DNA of 64,000 bases. Source: Rhodococcus yananensis. Its GTDB lineage: Bacteria > Actinomycetota > Actinomycetes > Mycobacteriales > Mycobacteriaceae. The stretch covers positions 102,344 to 166,343 of the forward strand of contig NZ_JAIYEP010000001.1 in assembly GCF_020515525.1 (NCBI RefSeq), read 5' to 3'. The notes under the pieces were generated by a model that was given only the letters and a program-made list of their open reading frames with translations, was not told the origin of the DNA and made no database searches. This document shows positions 43,323-51,549 of the stretch, one piece after another. Both the position numbers and the translations under genes were made by a program. Position 1 is the stretch's first letter, and every line of letters starts with the position of its first letter.

Positions 43323-43579
43323 TGTGGATAAACCCTGTGGGAAGAGCGTCGTATTGTGACCTGCCGCATATCTCCACGTGAACGAACTGGTGGACACGCC
43401 CGGGTGTGCGACGCGCCGCGACACGCCGAAATCGGGGTATTCCACAGGCATGAACACGGATTTATGCGCTACCACCTGCGAAAACGAGAAATGTGAGATG
43501 TGTTCTCCCCAGGTTGTCCACATACGGTGCACAACGTTGTCCACGCCTTTCCACAATTCATCCACAGATGTGTGCACAA
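43323..43579. promoter_or_regulatory. cluster of DnaA boxes upstream of dnaB
   Basis: A perfect TTATCCACA lies on the minus strand at 43323-43331 and a perfect TTGTCCACA at 43514-43522. TTGTCCACG (43537-43545), CTTTCCACA (43547-43555) and TCATCCACA (43558-43566) are one-mismatch boxes. TTGTGCACA lies on the minus strand at 43571-43579, and a weaker TATTCCACA at 43438-43446. Five boxes fall within 66 bases. The 460-base gap is also AT-richer than its surroundings. DnaA binding here could control dnaB or titrate DnaA. Confidence 0.75.
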
Positions 43580-43765
43580 CCCGATTTGGTGACGGCGGTT
43601 TTCGCTCCTAACGTCGTGCGCACGACTCACCGAAAGATGTCGGTGTGGACCGGTAGAACGTGGGTGTGAACCCGGCGCCCACCGGACCGCCGGAACAGCA
43701 GTCCGGGACGTGTCGGCCACCCCACCGGGCGTGGCACTGAACTTCGGGAAGGGCGGGGCAACGCG

Positions 43766-45967
43766 TTGGCAGTTGTGGACGATCGTGGCTACTCCGAGTA
43801 CCCCGGTCCGGACGACGAGCCGGGCGGCGACATCGGTCGTCAGCCTCCGCAGGACATGGTCGCCGAGCAGTCCGTGCTCGGCGGCATGCTGCTCAGCAAG
43901 GACGCCATCGCCGACGTTCTCGAGGTCCTGCGTCCGGGAGACTTCTACCGGCCCGCCCACCAGAGCGTCTACGACTCTATCCTCGACCTCTACAGCCGCG
44001 GTGAACCCGCCGACCCGGTCACCGTCTCCGCCGAACTCGACCGCCGCGGCGAACTCAAACGCATCGGCGGCGCCGCCTACCTCGTCACCCTCACCCAGAC
44101 GGTGCCGACCGCCGCCAACGCCGGCTACTACGCCGAGATCGTCGCGGAGAAAGCGATCCTGCGTCGCCTCGTCGAGGCCGGCACCCGCATCGTCCAGTAC
44201 GGGTACGCGGGGTCGGAAGGTCAGGAGGTCGCGGAGGTCGTCGACCGCGCCCAGGCCGAGATCTTCGACGTCGCCGAACGCCGCACCACCGAGGACTTCG
44301 TGCCCCTCGAAGAACTGCTGCAGCCCACGATGGACGAGATCGACTCCATCGCCAGCCGCGGCGGCGTGTCGCTCGGTGTTCCCACGGGCTTCGCGGAACT
44401 CGACGAACTCACCAACGGTCTCCACGCAGGCCAGATGATCATCGTCGCGGCGCGACCGGGTGTCGGCAAGGCGCTGGCCCTCGACACCGAACTGCCCACC
44501 CCCACCGGTTGGACCACGATGGGCGACGTCGCCGTCGGCGACGACCTCCTCGACTCGCACGGCAGGCCCACCCGGGTGGTCGCCGCGACCGACGTCATGG
44601 CCGACCGCCCGTGCTTCGAGGTCGTGTTCTCCGACGGGACCGTCCTCGTCGCCGACCGCGACCACCAGTGGCGCACCTCCGACGGCGTCGTCCGCACCAC
44701 CGGCGAACTCGCCGCCACCGTCGATGCCGCGCACACCGTCACCAACACCGACGCGCTGGACCTGCCCGCCGCCGCCCTCCCCGTCCCCCCGTTCACCCTC
44801 GGTGCGTGGCTGGGTGGCCCGTGCTCCGACCCGCACGTGCACATGCGCGTCGAAGGCCTCGGCGGCTTCACACAGGACATCCTCGCGTTCGGCGCCCACA
44901 TCCCCGCCGAATACCTGCGGGCCTCCGAACAGCAGCGCCGCGAACTGCTCGCCGGTCTCCTCGACGCGGGCGGCACCATCGGCGACGACGGCACCGTGCG
45001 GTTCGCGTCCGCGTGCACCCGGCTCGTCGACGACGTCACCGAACTCGTCGCCGGACTCGGCTACACCCGCACCGTCGACGCCACCGGCCTGACGTTCACG
45101 GCCGGCGACGACGTGTTCGTGCTCCCCAGCAAGGCGCTGCGCCACAAGGAACGTCGCGGCGACGTCGTGCGGGCGCGGCGGATCGTCGACGTGCGGCCCG
45201 TTCCGTCGGTGCCGGTGCGGTGCGTCGAGGTCGACGGCGAGCACATGTACCTGGCGGGTCGGTCGATGGTGCCCACCCACAACTCGACGCTCAGCATGGA
45301 CTTCATGCGGTCGTGCTCCATCAAGCACGGCATGGGATCGGTGATCTTCTCCCTCGAGATGGGCAAGACCGAGATCGTCATGCGGTTGCTCTCCGCCGAA
45401 GCGAAGATCAAACTCGCCGACATGCGATCCGGTCGCATGACCGACGACGACTGGACCCGCCTCGCGCGCCGCATGAGCGAGATCAGCGAGGCCCCGCTGT
45501 ACATCGACGACTCCCCCAACCTGACGATGATGGAGATCCGCGCGAAGGCGCGGCGCCTCAAGCAGAAACACGACATCCGGCTCATCGTCGTCGACTACCT
45601 CCAGCTGATGACGTCCGGTAAGAAGGTCGAATCACGTCAGCAGGAGGTCTCCGAGTTCTCCCGAAGCCTCAAACTTCTCGCGAAGGAACTCGAGGTTCCG
45701 GTGGTCGCGGTGTGTCAGCTCAACCGTGGCCCGGAACAGCGGACCGACAAGAAGCCGATGGTGTCGGACCTTCGCGAGTCGGGATCCCTGGAACAGGATG
45801 CCGACATGGTGATCCTGCTGCACCGCCCCGACGCATTCGAACGCGACGACCCCCGCGGCGGCGAAGCCGACCTCATCGTCGGCAAGCACCGCAACGGACC
45901 GACCGCGACGATCACGGTTGCCCACCAGTTGCACCTTTCACGGTTCGTGGACATGGCGCGCGGCTGA
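43766..45967 (+). CDS. dnaB: replicative DNA helicase DnaB with intein
   Basis: The 733-residue precursor gives a 462-residue helicase after splicing, the normal size. The N-domain has PPQDMVAEQSVLGGMLL. The RecA-like domain has Walker A ARPGVGK|ST (interrupted by the intein after Lys235), Walker B IRLIVVDYLQLM and the C-terminal DLRESGSLEQDADMV and KHRNGPT blocks. It unwinds DNA ahead of the fork. Because the insertion separates Lys from Ser/Thr of the P-loop, the unspliced form should be inactive. A long gap with DnaA boxes precedes it. Its 3' end overlaps the arsR remnant on the other strand. Confidence 0.97.
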   Translation: MAVVDDRGYSEYPGPDDEPGGDIGRQPPQDMVAEQSVLGGMLLSKDAIADVLEVLRPGDFYRPAHQSVYDSILDLYSRGEPADPVTVSAELDRRGELKRIGGAAYLVTLTQTVPTAANAGYYAEIVAEKAILRRLVEAGTRIVQYGYAGSEGQEVAEVVDRAQAEIFDVAERRTTEDFVPLEELLQPTMDEIDSIASRGGVSLGVPTGFAELDELTNGLHAGQMIIVAARPGVGKALALDTELPTPTGWTTMGDVAVGDDLLDSHGRPTRVVAATDVMADRPCFEVVFSDGTVLVADRDHQWRTSDGVVRTTGELAATVDAAHTVTNTDALDLPAAALPVPPFTLGAWLGGPCSDPHVHMRVEGLGGFTQDILAFGAHIPAEYLRASEQQRRELLAGLLDAGGTIGDDGTVRFASACTRLVDDVTELVAGLGYTRTVDATGLTFTAGDDVFVLPSKALRHKERRGDVVRARRIVDVRPVPSVPVRCVEVDGEHMYLAGRSMVPTHNSTLSMDFMRSCSIKHGMGSVIFSLEMGKTEIVMRLLSAEAKIKLADMRSGRMTDDDWTRLARRMSEISEAPLYIDDSPNLTMMEIRAKARRLKQKHDIRLIVVDYLQLMTSGKKVESRQQEVSEFSRSLKLLAKELEVPVVAVCQLNRGPEQRTDKKPMVSDLRESGSLEQDADMVILLHRPDAFERDDPRGGEADLIVGKHRNGPTATITVAHQLHLSRFVDMARG
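44471..45283 (+). other. class 3 intein in DnaB (271 residues)
   Basis: The insertion covers residues 236-506 of the DnaB precursor. It begins with Ala instead of Cys/Ser and ends in PTHN before Ser+1. It has the class 3 triad: Trp67 in DHQW (block B), Cys251 in VRCVEVD (block F) and Thr269 in PTHN (block G). The middle holds a degenerate DOD endonuclease: the first motif reads LGAWLGGPC (acid lost) and the second LLAGLLDAGGTI. At 271 residues it is shorter than full DnaB inteins, so the endonuclease is probably inactive while splicing is kept. Confidence 0.88.
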
Positions 45968-46183
45968 GTCGCTGTCGAGATGCAGCGATAGATCTGCTGG
46001 CTGATTCCTACTCTCGACGACACCGGGCTCGGACGACAGCACCGCCGAGAGCTGGGCCGGTGCGGACGGGATCACCCGGTAGCACACCCGGGTGCCGCGG
46101 CGCTCACAGTCGAGCAGTCCGGCTTCGCGCAGCACCTTCAGGTGGTGCGAGATGGTCGGCTGGGACAGCTCGATATATCGCCT
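45938..46183 (-). pseudogene. arsR-family regulator remnant
   Basis: Reading from about 46183 the frame encodes IELSQPTISHHLKVLREAGLL and then ERRGTRVCYRVIPSA, the recognition helix and wing of an ArsR/SmtB repressor. The N-terminal 40 or so residues, including the first helices and start, are missing: the frame meets the stop of the adjacent gene at 46182-46184. No ribosome site precedes the remaining frame, so this is a truncated remnant, with a C-terminus that overlaps the dnaB 3' end. A fusion by frameshift with the neighbour is less likely. Confidence 0.6.
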
Positions 46184-46871
46184 ATCCCCCCAGTTTCCCG
46201 AAAGTCAGCGCAACGTCCCACGGCTGCGCACCCCACGTCGAGATCGCCGACGCCACGAATATCCCGGATCCGGGCAACGACTGCGCGGTGGCGGGCGCCG
46301 TCACCGTGGCGCCGGGCCGGCCCTCGGGAACATCGGGCCAGACGCCGGTGCCACGCGGCGCGGGAGCGGCCTCGATCAGCGATACCGGACCGTCGCCCCG
46401 ATCCAGGACCGCGAAGAGGCAGTACGGCTCGGGCATCTCCTCCCAGCCGCCCAACTCCGCCACGAAGTACTCGCCACGGTCGGCGGCCGACATCGCCGCC
46501 GCCGACAGGAACCCCTCCAGATCGCGCCACGGGTTGCTCTCCGGCCGTACCGGATCACCGAGTTGGAAGACATTCGCCTCCACCTGCATCGACTCCCCCG
46601 AGGCGGTGGCGGCGAACCGGTTCTGCACCACCAGTGTCCCGGTGTTCGCATTCAGGTAGGCGGCCTCACGGAAACGATCGTCCTGCCTCGGTGTACGGCC
46701 GACGATTCCGCGACCCAGAATCCCGGACAGTCCGTCTGGATCCTCCACGGACCACAACTGCGACCCCCGGTCGGTCCAGGTTCGGATCAGCCCGCCCGCG
46801 ACCGGGCTCAGCATCGCCGTGACCATCGTCGCCCCCGGTTCGACTCCCCGACGCGCCTCATTCGTCATCAT
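46182..46871 (-). CDS. hypothetical protein
   Basis: I do not recognise this 229-residue product. It has a short start (MMTNEARRGVEPGATMVTAMLS), no signal peptide or membrane helix, and appears globular with WTDRGSQLWSVEDPD, NPWRDLEGFL, GWEEMPEPYCLFAVLD and ISTWGAQPWDVALTFGKL. Two adjacent ATGs at 46871 and 46868 follow GGGAG. It stands just 3' of the broken arsR gene and divergent from the GAPDH gene. Confidence 0.6.
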   Translation of the reverse strand: MMTNEARRGVEPGATMVTAMLSPVAGGLIRTWTDRGSQLWSVEDPDGLSGILGRGIVGRTPRQDDRFREAAYLNANTGTLVVQNRFAATASGESMQVEANVFQLGDPVRPESNPWRDLEGFLSAAAMSAADRGEYFVAELGGWEEMPEPYCLFAVLDRGDGPVSLIEAAPAPRGTGVWPDVPEGRPGATVTAPATAQSLPGSGIFVASAISTWGAQPWDVALTFGKLGG

Positions 46872-47144
46872 GTCGCTCCCTTGCCCTCCGACACCGGGCG
46901 CCGGCCCGGGGTCACCCACCACTGGGCAACACGCCAACGTAGCTGCCCCCACTGACAGGTGACGGTCGGCACCTGTCGGTCGCGCGTGTGTTCGCCGTGC
47001 CGGGTGCCTGTCGACGCAGGAAGAGACTTCCATATGCTTGACAGTGCGCGCGTCGTTGTCCGCGACATGGCGAACGACGCGCACGTCGACCGGACCGGCG
47101 GGCCCACGAGCACGCACATGAGCCAGAAAGCCAGAGGGAGCGCA

Positions 47145-48608
47145 GTGAGCACAGCGGAACTGACCCAGTGGAACTCCGAGGAAGCCCTCGCGGAGGCGAT
47201 GATTCCGATCATCGGGGGCCTGCACCGGAAGCATTCGGTGACCATCCTGCTGCACAGTCGCTCGCTGGTGAACAAGTCGGTCATCAAGATCCTGCGGACG
47301 CATCGTTTCGCCCGGCAGATCCGCGGTGACGAGCTGTCCGTCGAGGAGACCTTCCCCTTCCTCCAGGCGCTGACCGACCTGGACCTGCGGCCGTCGAAGA
47401 TCGACCTCGGCCTGTTGGTGTCGGCCTACCACGAGCACGGCGGCGGAACTCCGATCCCCGAATTCGTCGCGGAGCGCCTCGCCGACCTGGTCGGCGGCGC
47501 CCAGGACAGCCCCGCGAAGCCCCAGGACGTCGTCCTCTACGGTTTCGGCCGTATCGGCCGGCTCGTGGCGCGCCTGCTCATCGAGAAGGCCGGTTCGGGC
47601 AACGGTCTGAACCTGCGTGCCGTCGTCGTCCGCAAGAGCGGTAAGGACGACCTGGTCAAGCGTGCGTCCCTGCTGCGCCGCGATTCCGTCCACGGCCAGT
47701 TCAACGGCACGATCAAGGTCGACGTCGAGAACAGCACGCTCACGGCCAACGGCAACGTCATCAAGTTCATCTACAGCAACGATCCGACGACCGTCGACTA
47801 CACCGAGTACGGCATCGACAACGCCATCCTCATCGACAACACGGGTATCTGGCGCGACCGCGACGGGCTGTCGCAGCATCTGCGCCCCGGCATCGCGAAG
47901 GTCGTGCTGACCGCGCCCGGCAAGGGCGACGTCCCCAACGTCGTGCACGGTGTCAACCACCGCGACATCGACCCGGACGAGCGCGTCGTGTCGTGCGCGT
48001 CCTGCACCACGAACGCCATCGTTCCGCCCCTGAAGTCCATCGACGACGAGTTCGGGGTCGTGCGGGGCCACGTCGAGACCGTGCACTCGTTCACCAACGA
48101 CCAGAACCTGCTGGACAACTACCACAAGGCCGACCGGCGCGGTCGTTCGGCGCCGTTCAACCTGGTCCTCACCGAGACGGGCGCGGCCTCCGCCATCGCG
48201 AAGGCTCTCCCCGATCTGAAGGCCAAGATCACCGGAAACTCGATTCGCGTCCCCACGCCGGACGTGTCCGTCGCGATCCTCAACCTCCAGCTCGGGCGCG
48301 AGTCCACCCGGGACGAGGTGCTCGAGCACCTTCGCCAGGAATCGCTCACCGGAGCGCTGAGCCGGAACCTCGACTACACCGCGGCGACCGATGCCGTGTC
48401 GAGCGACTTCATCGGCTCGCGCGCGGCGTGCATCATCGATGCGAACGCGGCGATCGTCGACGGCGACACCGCCATCCTGTACGTCTGGTACGACAACGAG
48501 TTCGGCTACTCCTGCCAGGTGGTCCGCACCGTCCAGTACCTGTCGGGCGTGGAGTACCCCATCTACCCGTTGGTCGACGCGCCCGCGGACGCCGCGGTGA
48601 ATGCATAG
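47145..48608 (+). CDS. glyceraldehyde-3-phosphate dehydrogenase, long GapB type
   Basis: The 487-residue product has an N-terminal extension of about 125 residues before the NAD motif YGFGRIGRLVARLL. The catalytic Cys287 lies in ASCTTNAIVPP, followed by HVETVHSFTNDQNLLDNYHKADRRGRSA and WYDNEFGYSCQVV. This length is that of the second GAPDH (GapB/Gap2) of corynebacteria, which works mainly in gluconeogenesis. GTG 47145 follows GAGGGAG; an in-frame ATG at 47118 would add nine residues. The gene stands alone. Confidence 0.92.
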   Translation: MSTAELTQWNSEEALAEAMIPIIGGLHRKHSVTILLHSRSLVNKSVIKILRTHRFARQIRGDELSVEETFPFLQALTDLDLRPSKIDLGLLVSAYHEHGGGTPIPEFVAERLADLVGGAQDSPAKPQDVVLYGFGRIGRLVARLLIEKAGSGNGLNLRAVVVRKSGKDDLVKRASLLRRDSVHGQFNGTIKVDVENSTLTANGNVIKFIYSNDPTTVDYTEYGIDNAILIDNTGIWRDRDGLSQHLRPGIAKVVLTAPGKGDVPNVVHGVNHRDIDPDERVVSCASCTTNAIVPPLKSIDDEFGVVRGHVETVHSFTNDQNLLDNYHKADRRGRSAPFNLVLTETGAASAIAKALPDLKAKITGNSIRVPTPDVSVAILNLQLGRESTRDEVLEHLRQESLTGALSRNLDYTAATDAVSSDFIGSRAACIIDANAAIVDGDTAILYVWYDNEFGYSCQVVRTVQYLSGVEYPIYPLVDAPADAAVNA

Positions 48609-48678
48609 GCGAGTGAACGCCCGGCCGTCCGTTCGGTGACCGCGTTGTCGCGGTGCACGTGCGGGCGGGCCACGTGAG

Positions 48679-48720
48679 ATTCGGGTCGGTGTGTGCGTAT
48701 CCGCACGCTCCGACCCGAAT
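48679..48720. terminator. long hairpin after the GAPDH gene
   Basis: ATTCGGGTCGG (48679-48689) pairs with CCGACCCGAAT (48710-48720), and GTGCG/CGCAC extends the stem inside. An outer GTGAGA/TCTCAC pair adds to it. It lies 70 bases after the GAPDH stop and 110 before the next start, fitting a terminator or a structured leader. Confidence 0.6.
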
Positions 48721-48829
48721 TTCGTGTCTCACGGGGCACCGATCGTGAGCCGTGCCCCGATCATGCCGGTGGCGTCGCGACGGCACCGCCGACCTGCGCC
48801 CTATGCTCGGACGGTACGAAAGGTGTGGG

Positions 48830-49432
48830 ATGGCGTTCATCAAGATGTGTGGGCTGCAGGACGACGCGACGGTGGATCTCGCCGTCGAACTCGGTGTCGA
48901 CGCGATCGGGTTCGTGTTCGCCGACAGCCCGCGCAGGGTGTCCGCTGACCGGGCCGCGCGGCTGCGGGCGCGGGTGCCGGAGGGAACCTTGTCGGTCGGC
49001 GTGTACGTGAAGATGACGCTCGACGACATCGTCGCCACCGCGAAGGCCGCGAACCTCGATCACGTGCAGGTTCACGATCTGCGGTCGGCGGACGACGTGC
49101 GGTTCCTGCACGAGGCGGGGTTGACCGTGATCCGTGCCGTGAACACGGGCGGTGCCGAGGCGTTGTCCGACGACTTCGGTGCCGATCTGTTGCTCGTCGA
49201 CGGTGCCGTCGCCGGGGCCGGCAGAACATGGGATTGGCAGGACCGCAGTGCGCTGCCGGCGGGCCGGTGGGTGCTCGCGGGTGGCCTGACCCCCGACAAC
49301 GTGGCACGGGCGTTGACGACGTCCGGCGCGTGGGGTGTCGACGTGTCCAGCGGCATCGAATCGAGCCGCGGCGTCAAGGACCCGGCGCTGATGCGGGCCT
49401 TCGCTGCGGCGGTGCGCGCCGCCGCCGCATAA
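48830..49432 (+). CDS. phosphoribosylanthranilate isomerase homologue (TrpF)
   Basis: The 200-residue product is a TIM barrel with Cys7 (FIKMCGLQ), Asp124 (LLLVDGA), LAGGLTPDNV and GVDVSSGIESSRGVKD, all TrpF features. Both catalytic residues (general base Cys, general acid Asp) are present. Most actinobacteria lack TrpF and use the bifunctional PriA, so this copy is unusual. It stands alone, not in a trp operon. ATG 48830 follows AAAGGTGTGGG, and a -10-like TATGCT lies at 48812-48817. Confidence 0.85.
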   Translation: MAFIKMCGLQDDATVDLAVELGVDAIGFVFADSPRRVSADRAARLRARVPEGTLSVGVYVKMTLDDIVATAKAANLDHVQVHDLRSADDVRFLHEAGLTVIRAVNTGGAEALSDDFGADLLLVDGAVAGAGRTWDWQDRSALPAGRWVLAGGLTPDNVARALTTSGAWGVDVSSGIESSRGVKDPALMRAFAAAVRAAAA

Positions 49433-49442
49433 CAGCGCTCGG

Positions 49443-49480
49443 TGGTGATCGCAGCGCAGAATTCACCGCCGCGATCACCA
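49443..49480. terminator. possible terminator between trpF-like and DUF808 genes
   Basis: TGGTGATCGC and GCGATCACCA form a perfect 10-bp inverted repeat with an 18-base spacer between two convergent genes. Confidence 0.5.
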
Positions 49481-49507
49481 TTCGGCGCAGTTGTGCTTCC
49501 AGCGGGG

Positions 49508-50458
49508 TCAGTGGGCCGCGGCGTCGTGCTTCTTCCGAGTCGGGATCAGGTGCACGATCAGCACGACGATCGCACCCAGGACGAGTCCGACGAGCGCCGA
49601 CACCACCGTTCCCGACGTCCACGACAGGACTCCGCCGAACCCACCGTGTACGAGTTCGCCGGCCCAGTGCTCGAGGTCGTGCAGTCGGTCGGCGGGCCAG
49701 TGGAAGCCGGCTTCGCCGACGTTGACGATCAGGATGTGGCCACCCACCCACAGCATCGCCGCGATTCCCACGACCGTCAACACCGACATCACCTTCGGCA
49801 TGGCCGTCACGAGGCCGCGTCCGATTCTCCGGGCGAACGTCGACCTGCGTTCGGCGAGAGCGAGACCCACGTCGTCCATCTTCACGATGAGCGCGACCAC
49901 ACCGTAGACGAGCGCGGTGATGAGGAACGCGACGACGATGAGCACGGCGAGCCGGGTGAAGAACGGTTCGTGCTCGACGGACGACAGGGAGATGACCATG
50001 ATCTCCGCCGAGAGGATCAGGTCGGTGCGGATGGCGCCGCCGACCATGGCCTTCTCGAACTCGGGTCCCTTCTGTCCGGCGGGTGCGTCGTCGTGGTGGC
50101 CGCCGGTGAGCGCTTCGTACACCTTCTCGGCGCCTTCGAAGCAGAGGAACAGGCCACCGGCGATCAACAGGTACGGGAGTGCCCGGGGCAGGAACTCGCT
50201 GAGGATCATCGCGACCGGCAGGATGATCAGCAGTTTGTTGCGGATCGATCCGAGGGCGATCTTGCGGATGATCGGCAACTCGCGGTCGGGGGTGAAACCG
50301 TCGACGTAGCGGGGGGTGACGGCGGTGTCGTCGACGACCACACCCGCGGCTTTGACGCTGGCCTTGCCCGCGGCGGCACCGATGTCGTCGAGGGACGCCG
50401 CAGCCGCTCTCGCGAGCGTTGCGATGTCGTCCAGCAGGGCGACGAGTCCACCGGCCAC
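49508..50458 (-). CDS. DUF808 (YedI-like) membrane protein
   Basis: The 316-residue product has about six membrane helices and the DUF808 blocks GGLVALLDDIATLARAAAASLDD, VVVDDTAVTPRYV and GLFLCFEGAEKVYEAL. A His-rich loop (GGHHDDAP) lies in the middle, and it ends in a basic/His tail. Function is unknown. GTG 50458 follows GGGAGG at a good distance; the longer frame to 50521 has none. Confidence 0.85.
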   Translation of the reverse strand: MAGGLVALLDDIATLARAAAASLDDIGAAAGKASVKAAGVVVDDTAVTPRYVDGFTPDRELPIIRKIALGSIRNKLLIILPVAMILSEFLPRALPYLLIAGGLFLCFEGAEKVYEALTGGHHDDAPAGQKGPEFEKAMVGGAIRTDLILSAEIMVISLSSVEHEPFFTRLAVLIVVAFLITALVYGVVALIVKMDDVGLALAERRSTFARRIGRGLVTAMPKVMSVLTVVGIAAMLWVGGHILIVNVGEAGFHWPADRLHDLEHWAGELVHGGFGGVLSWTSGTVVSALVGLVLGAIVVLIVHLIPTRKKHDAAAH

Positions 50459-50687
50459 GGGTACCTCCCAGGGTTCGGCTCCGCGGAACCGAGCTGCCGA
50501 CACACGGTTGCGTGTCGGCACGAAACGGTACAGAACACGTGGCCGGACGGGGCAGGCACAGGCTCCGACACCGAGTGTCCGCCCTACTCGCGGGTAGGGG
50601 AATCTGCGATGGAGTCGCCGTCGTAGGGATCGCTAGAGTGGGTCGGTGTGGCCGTCGAGGTGGCCGCGGACCGAACGAGAGCAGGAC

Positions 50688-51386
50688 ATGAGCGAGAAGA
50701 AGCCGGCCGATCGTCCACTCCGTCTCGTCGTCGACGAAGAACCCGTCGACTACGACGTGGCGATGGGACGCATGCAGGAGATGTACGAGGAGCGTCGGGA
50801 GGGCACACGCCCCGACACCCTCTGGCTGCTCAGCCATCCGTCGGTCTTCACGGTCGGTGCCCGCACGAAACCCGAACATCTGCCGTCGACCGACGGCATC
50901 CCCGTCAAGGAGACCCGCCGCGGCGGGCAGCTGACCTACCACGGTCCGGGACAGATCGTCGGCTACCTCGTCGTCGCGTTGCGTGCCGGTGAGGGGGTCG
51001 TCGACTACGTGCGTGAGGTTGAGCAGCGACTCGTCGACGCGCTCGGTGCGCTGGGGGTTCCCGCCGAACGTCGCGATACCCCGAAGGGTGCCGAGCTGCT
51101 CACGGGAGTGTGGACGAAGCAGACGGGCCGCAAGATCGTGTCCATCGGGATGCGTTCGGGTCGCGGGATCACGACGCACGGGTTCGCGCTCAACGTCGAA
51201 GGCGACATGCAGCCGTGGCACCTGGCGGTCGCGTGCGGGCTCCCGGACGTGCAGATGACGAACGTCGAGACGGAACTGGCGGAAGCGGGCCTGCCCTCCC
51301 CCGGGCTCGCCAGGACCCGTGAGGTTCTGGCGACGGCGTTCCAGGCATCCGCCCGATCGACGGGAACGCCACGACCGGTGGCGTGA
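50688..51386 (+). CDS. LipB-like octanoyltransferase
   Basis: The 232-residue product has the LipB blocks RGGQLTYHGPGQIVGYLVV, Lys149 in GRKIVSIG, HGFALNV and Cys183 in AVACGLPD, so the Lys/Cys dyad of octanoyl-ACP:protein octanoyltransferase is present. LipB loads octanoate on dehydrogenase lipoyl domains. LipA normally lies next to LipB in actinobacteria; here the neighbour is an alpha-hydroxyacid oxidase. It may therefore be a second copy. The ATG follows AGCAGG. Confidence 0.85.
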   Translation: MSEKKPADRPLRLVVDEEPVDYDVAMGRMQEMYEERREGTRPDTLWLLSHPSVFTVGARTKPEHLPSTDGIPVKETRRGGQLTYHGPGQIVGYLVVALRAGEGVVDYVREVEQRLVDALGALGVPAERRDTPKGAELLTGVWTKQTGRKIVSIGMRSGRGITTHGFALNVEGDMQPWHLAVACGLPDVQMTNVETELAEAGLPSPGLARTREVLATAFQASARSTGTPRPVA

Positions 51387-51549
51387 ACGACCGGCGGACG
51401 ACCCCGCACGCGACAGCCGTGAGCGCCGTCGCGGCGGTCCACAGGGTTCCCGGACCGGGGCCGGCCGTCCGCGCGTGATCCGTGCACGGTTCCCTGATCG
51501 GTGTCCGTCGGGAAGGATCGGGACACCACCGCATCCGAGAGGGGACTCT

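Noticed and set aside
43323..43579. The chromosomal origin itself
   Set aside because: The DnaA boxes are real, but dnaA, dnaN and rpmH are not next to them and the region lies before dnaB, so oriC cannot be claimed.
44471..45283. Separate endonuclease gene inside dnaB
   Set aside because: The frame is continuous with both halves of DnaB, and splice-site residues are intact, so it is an intein.
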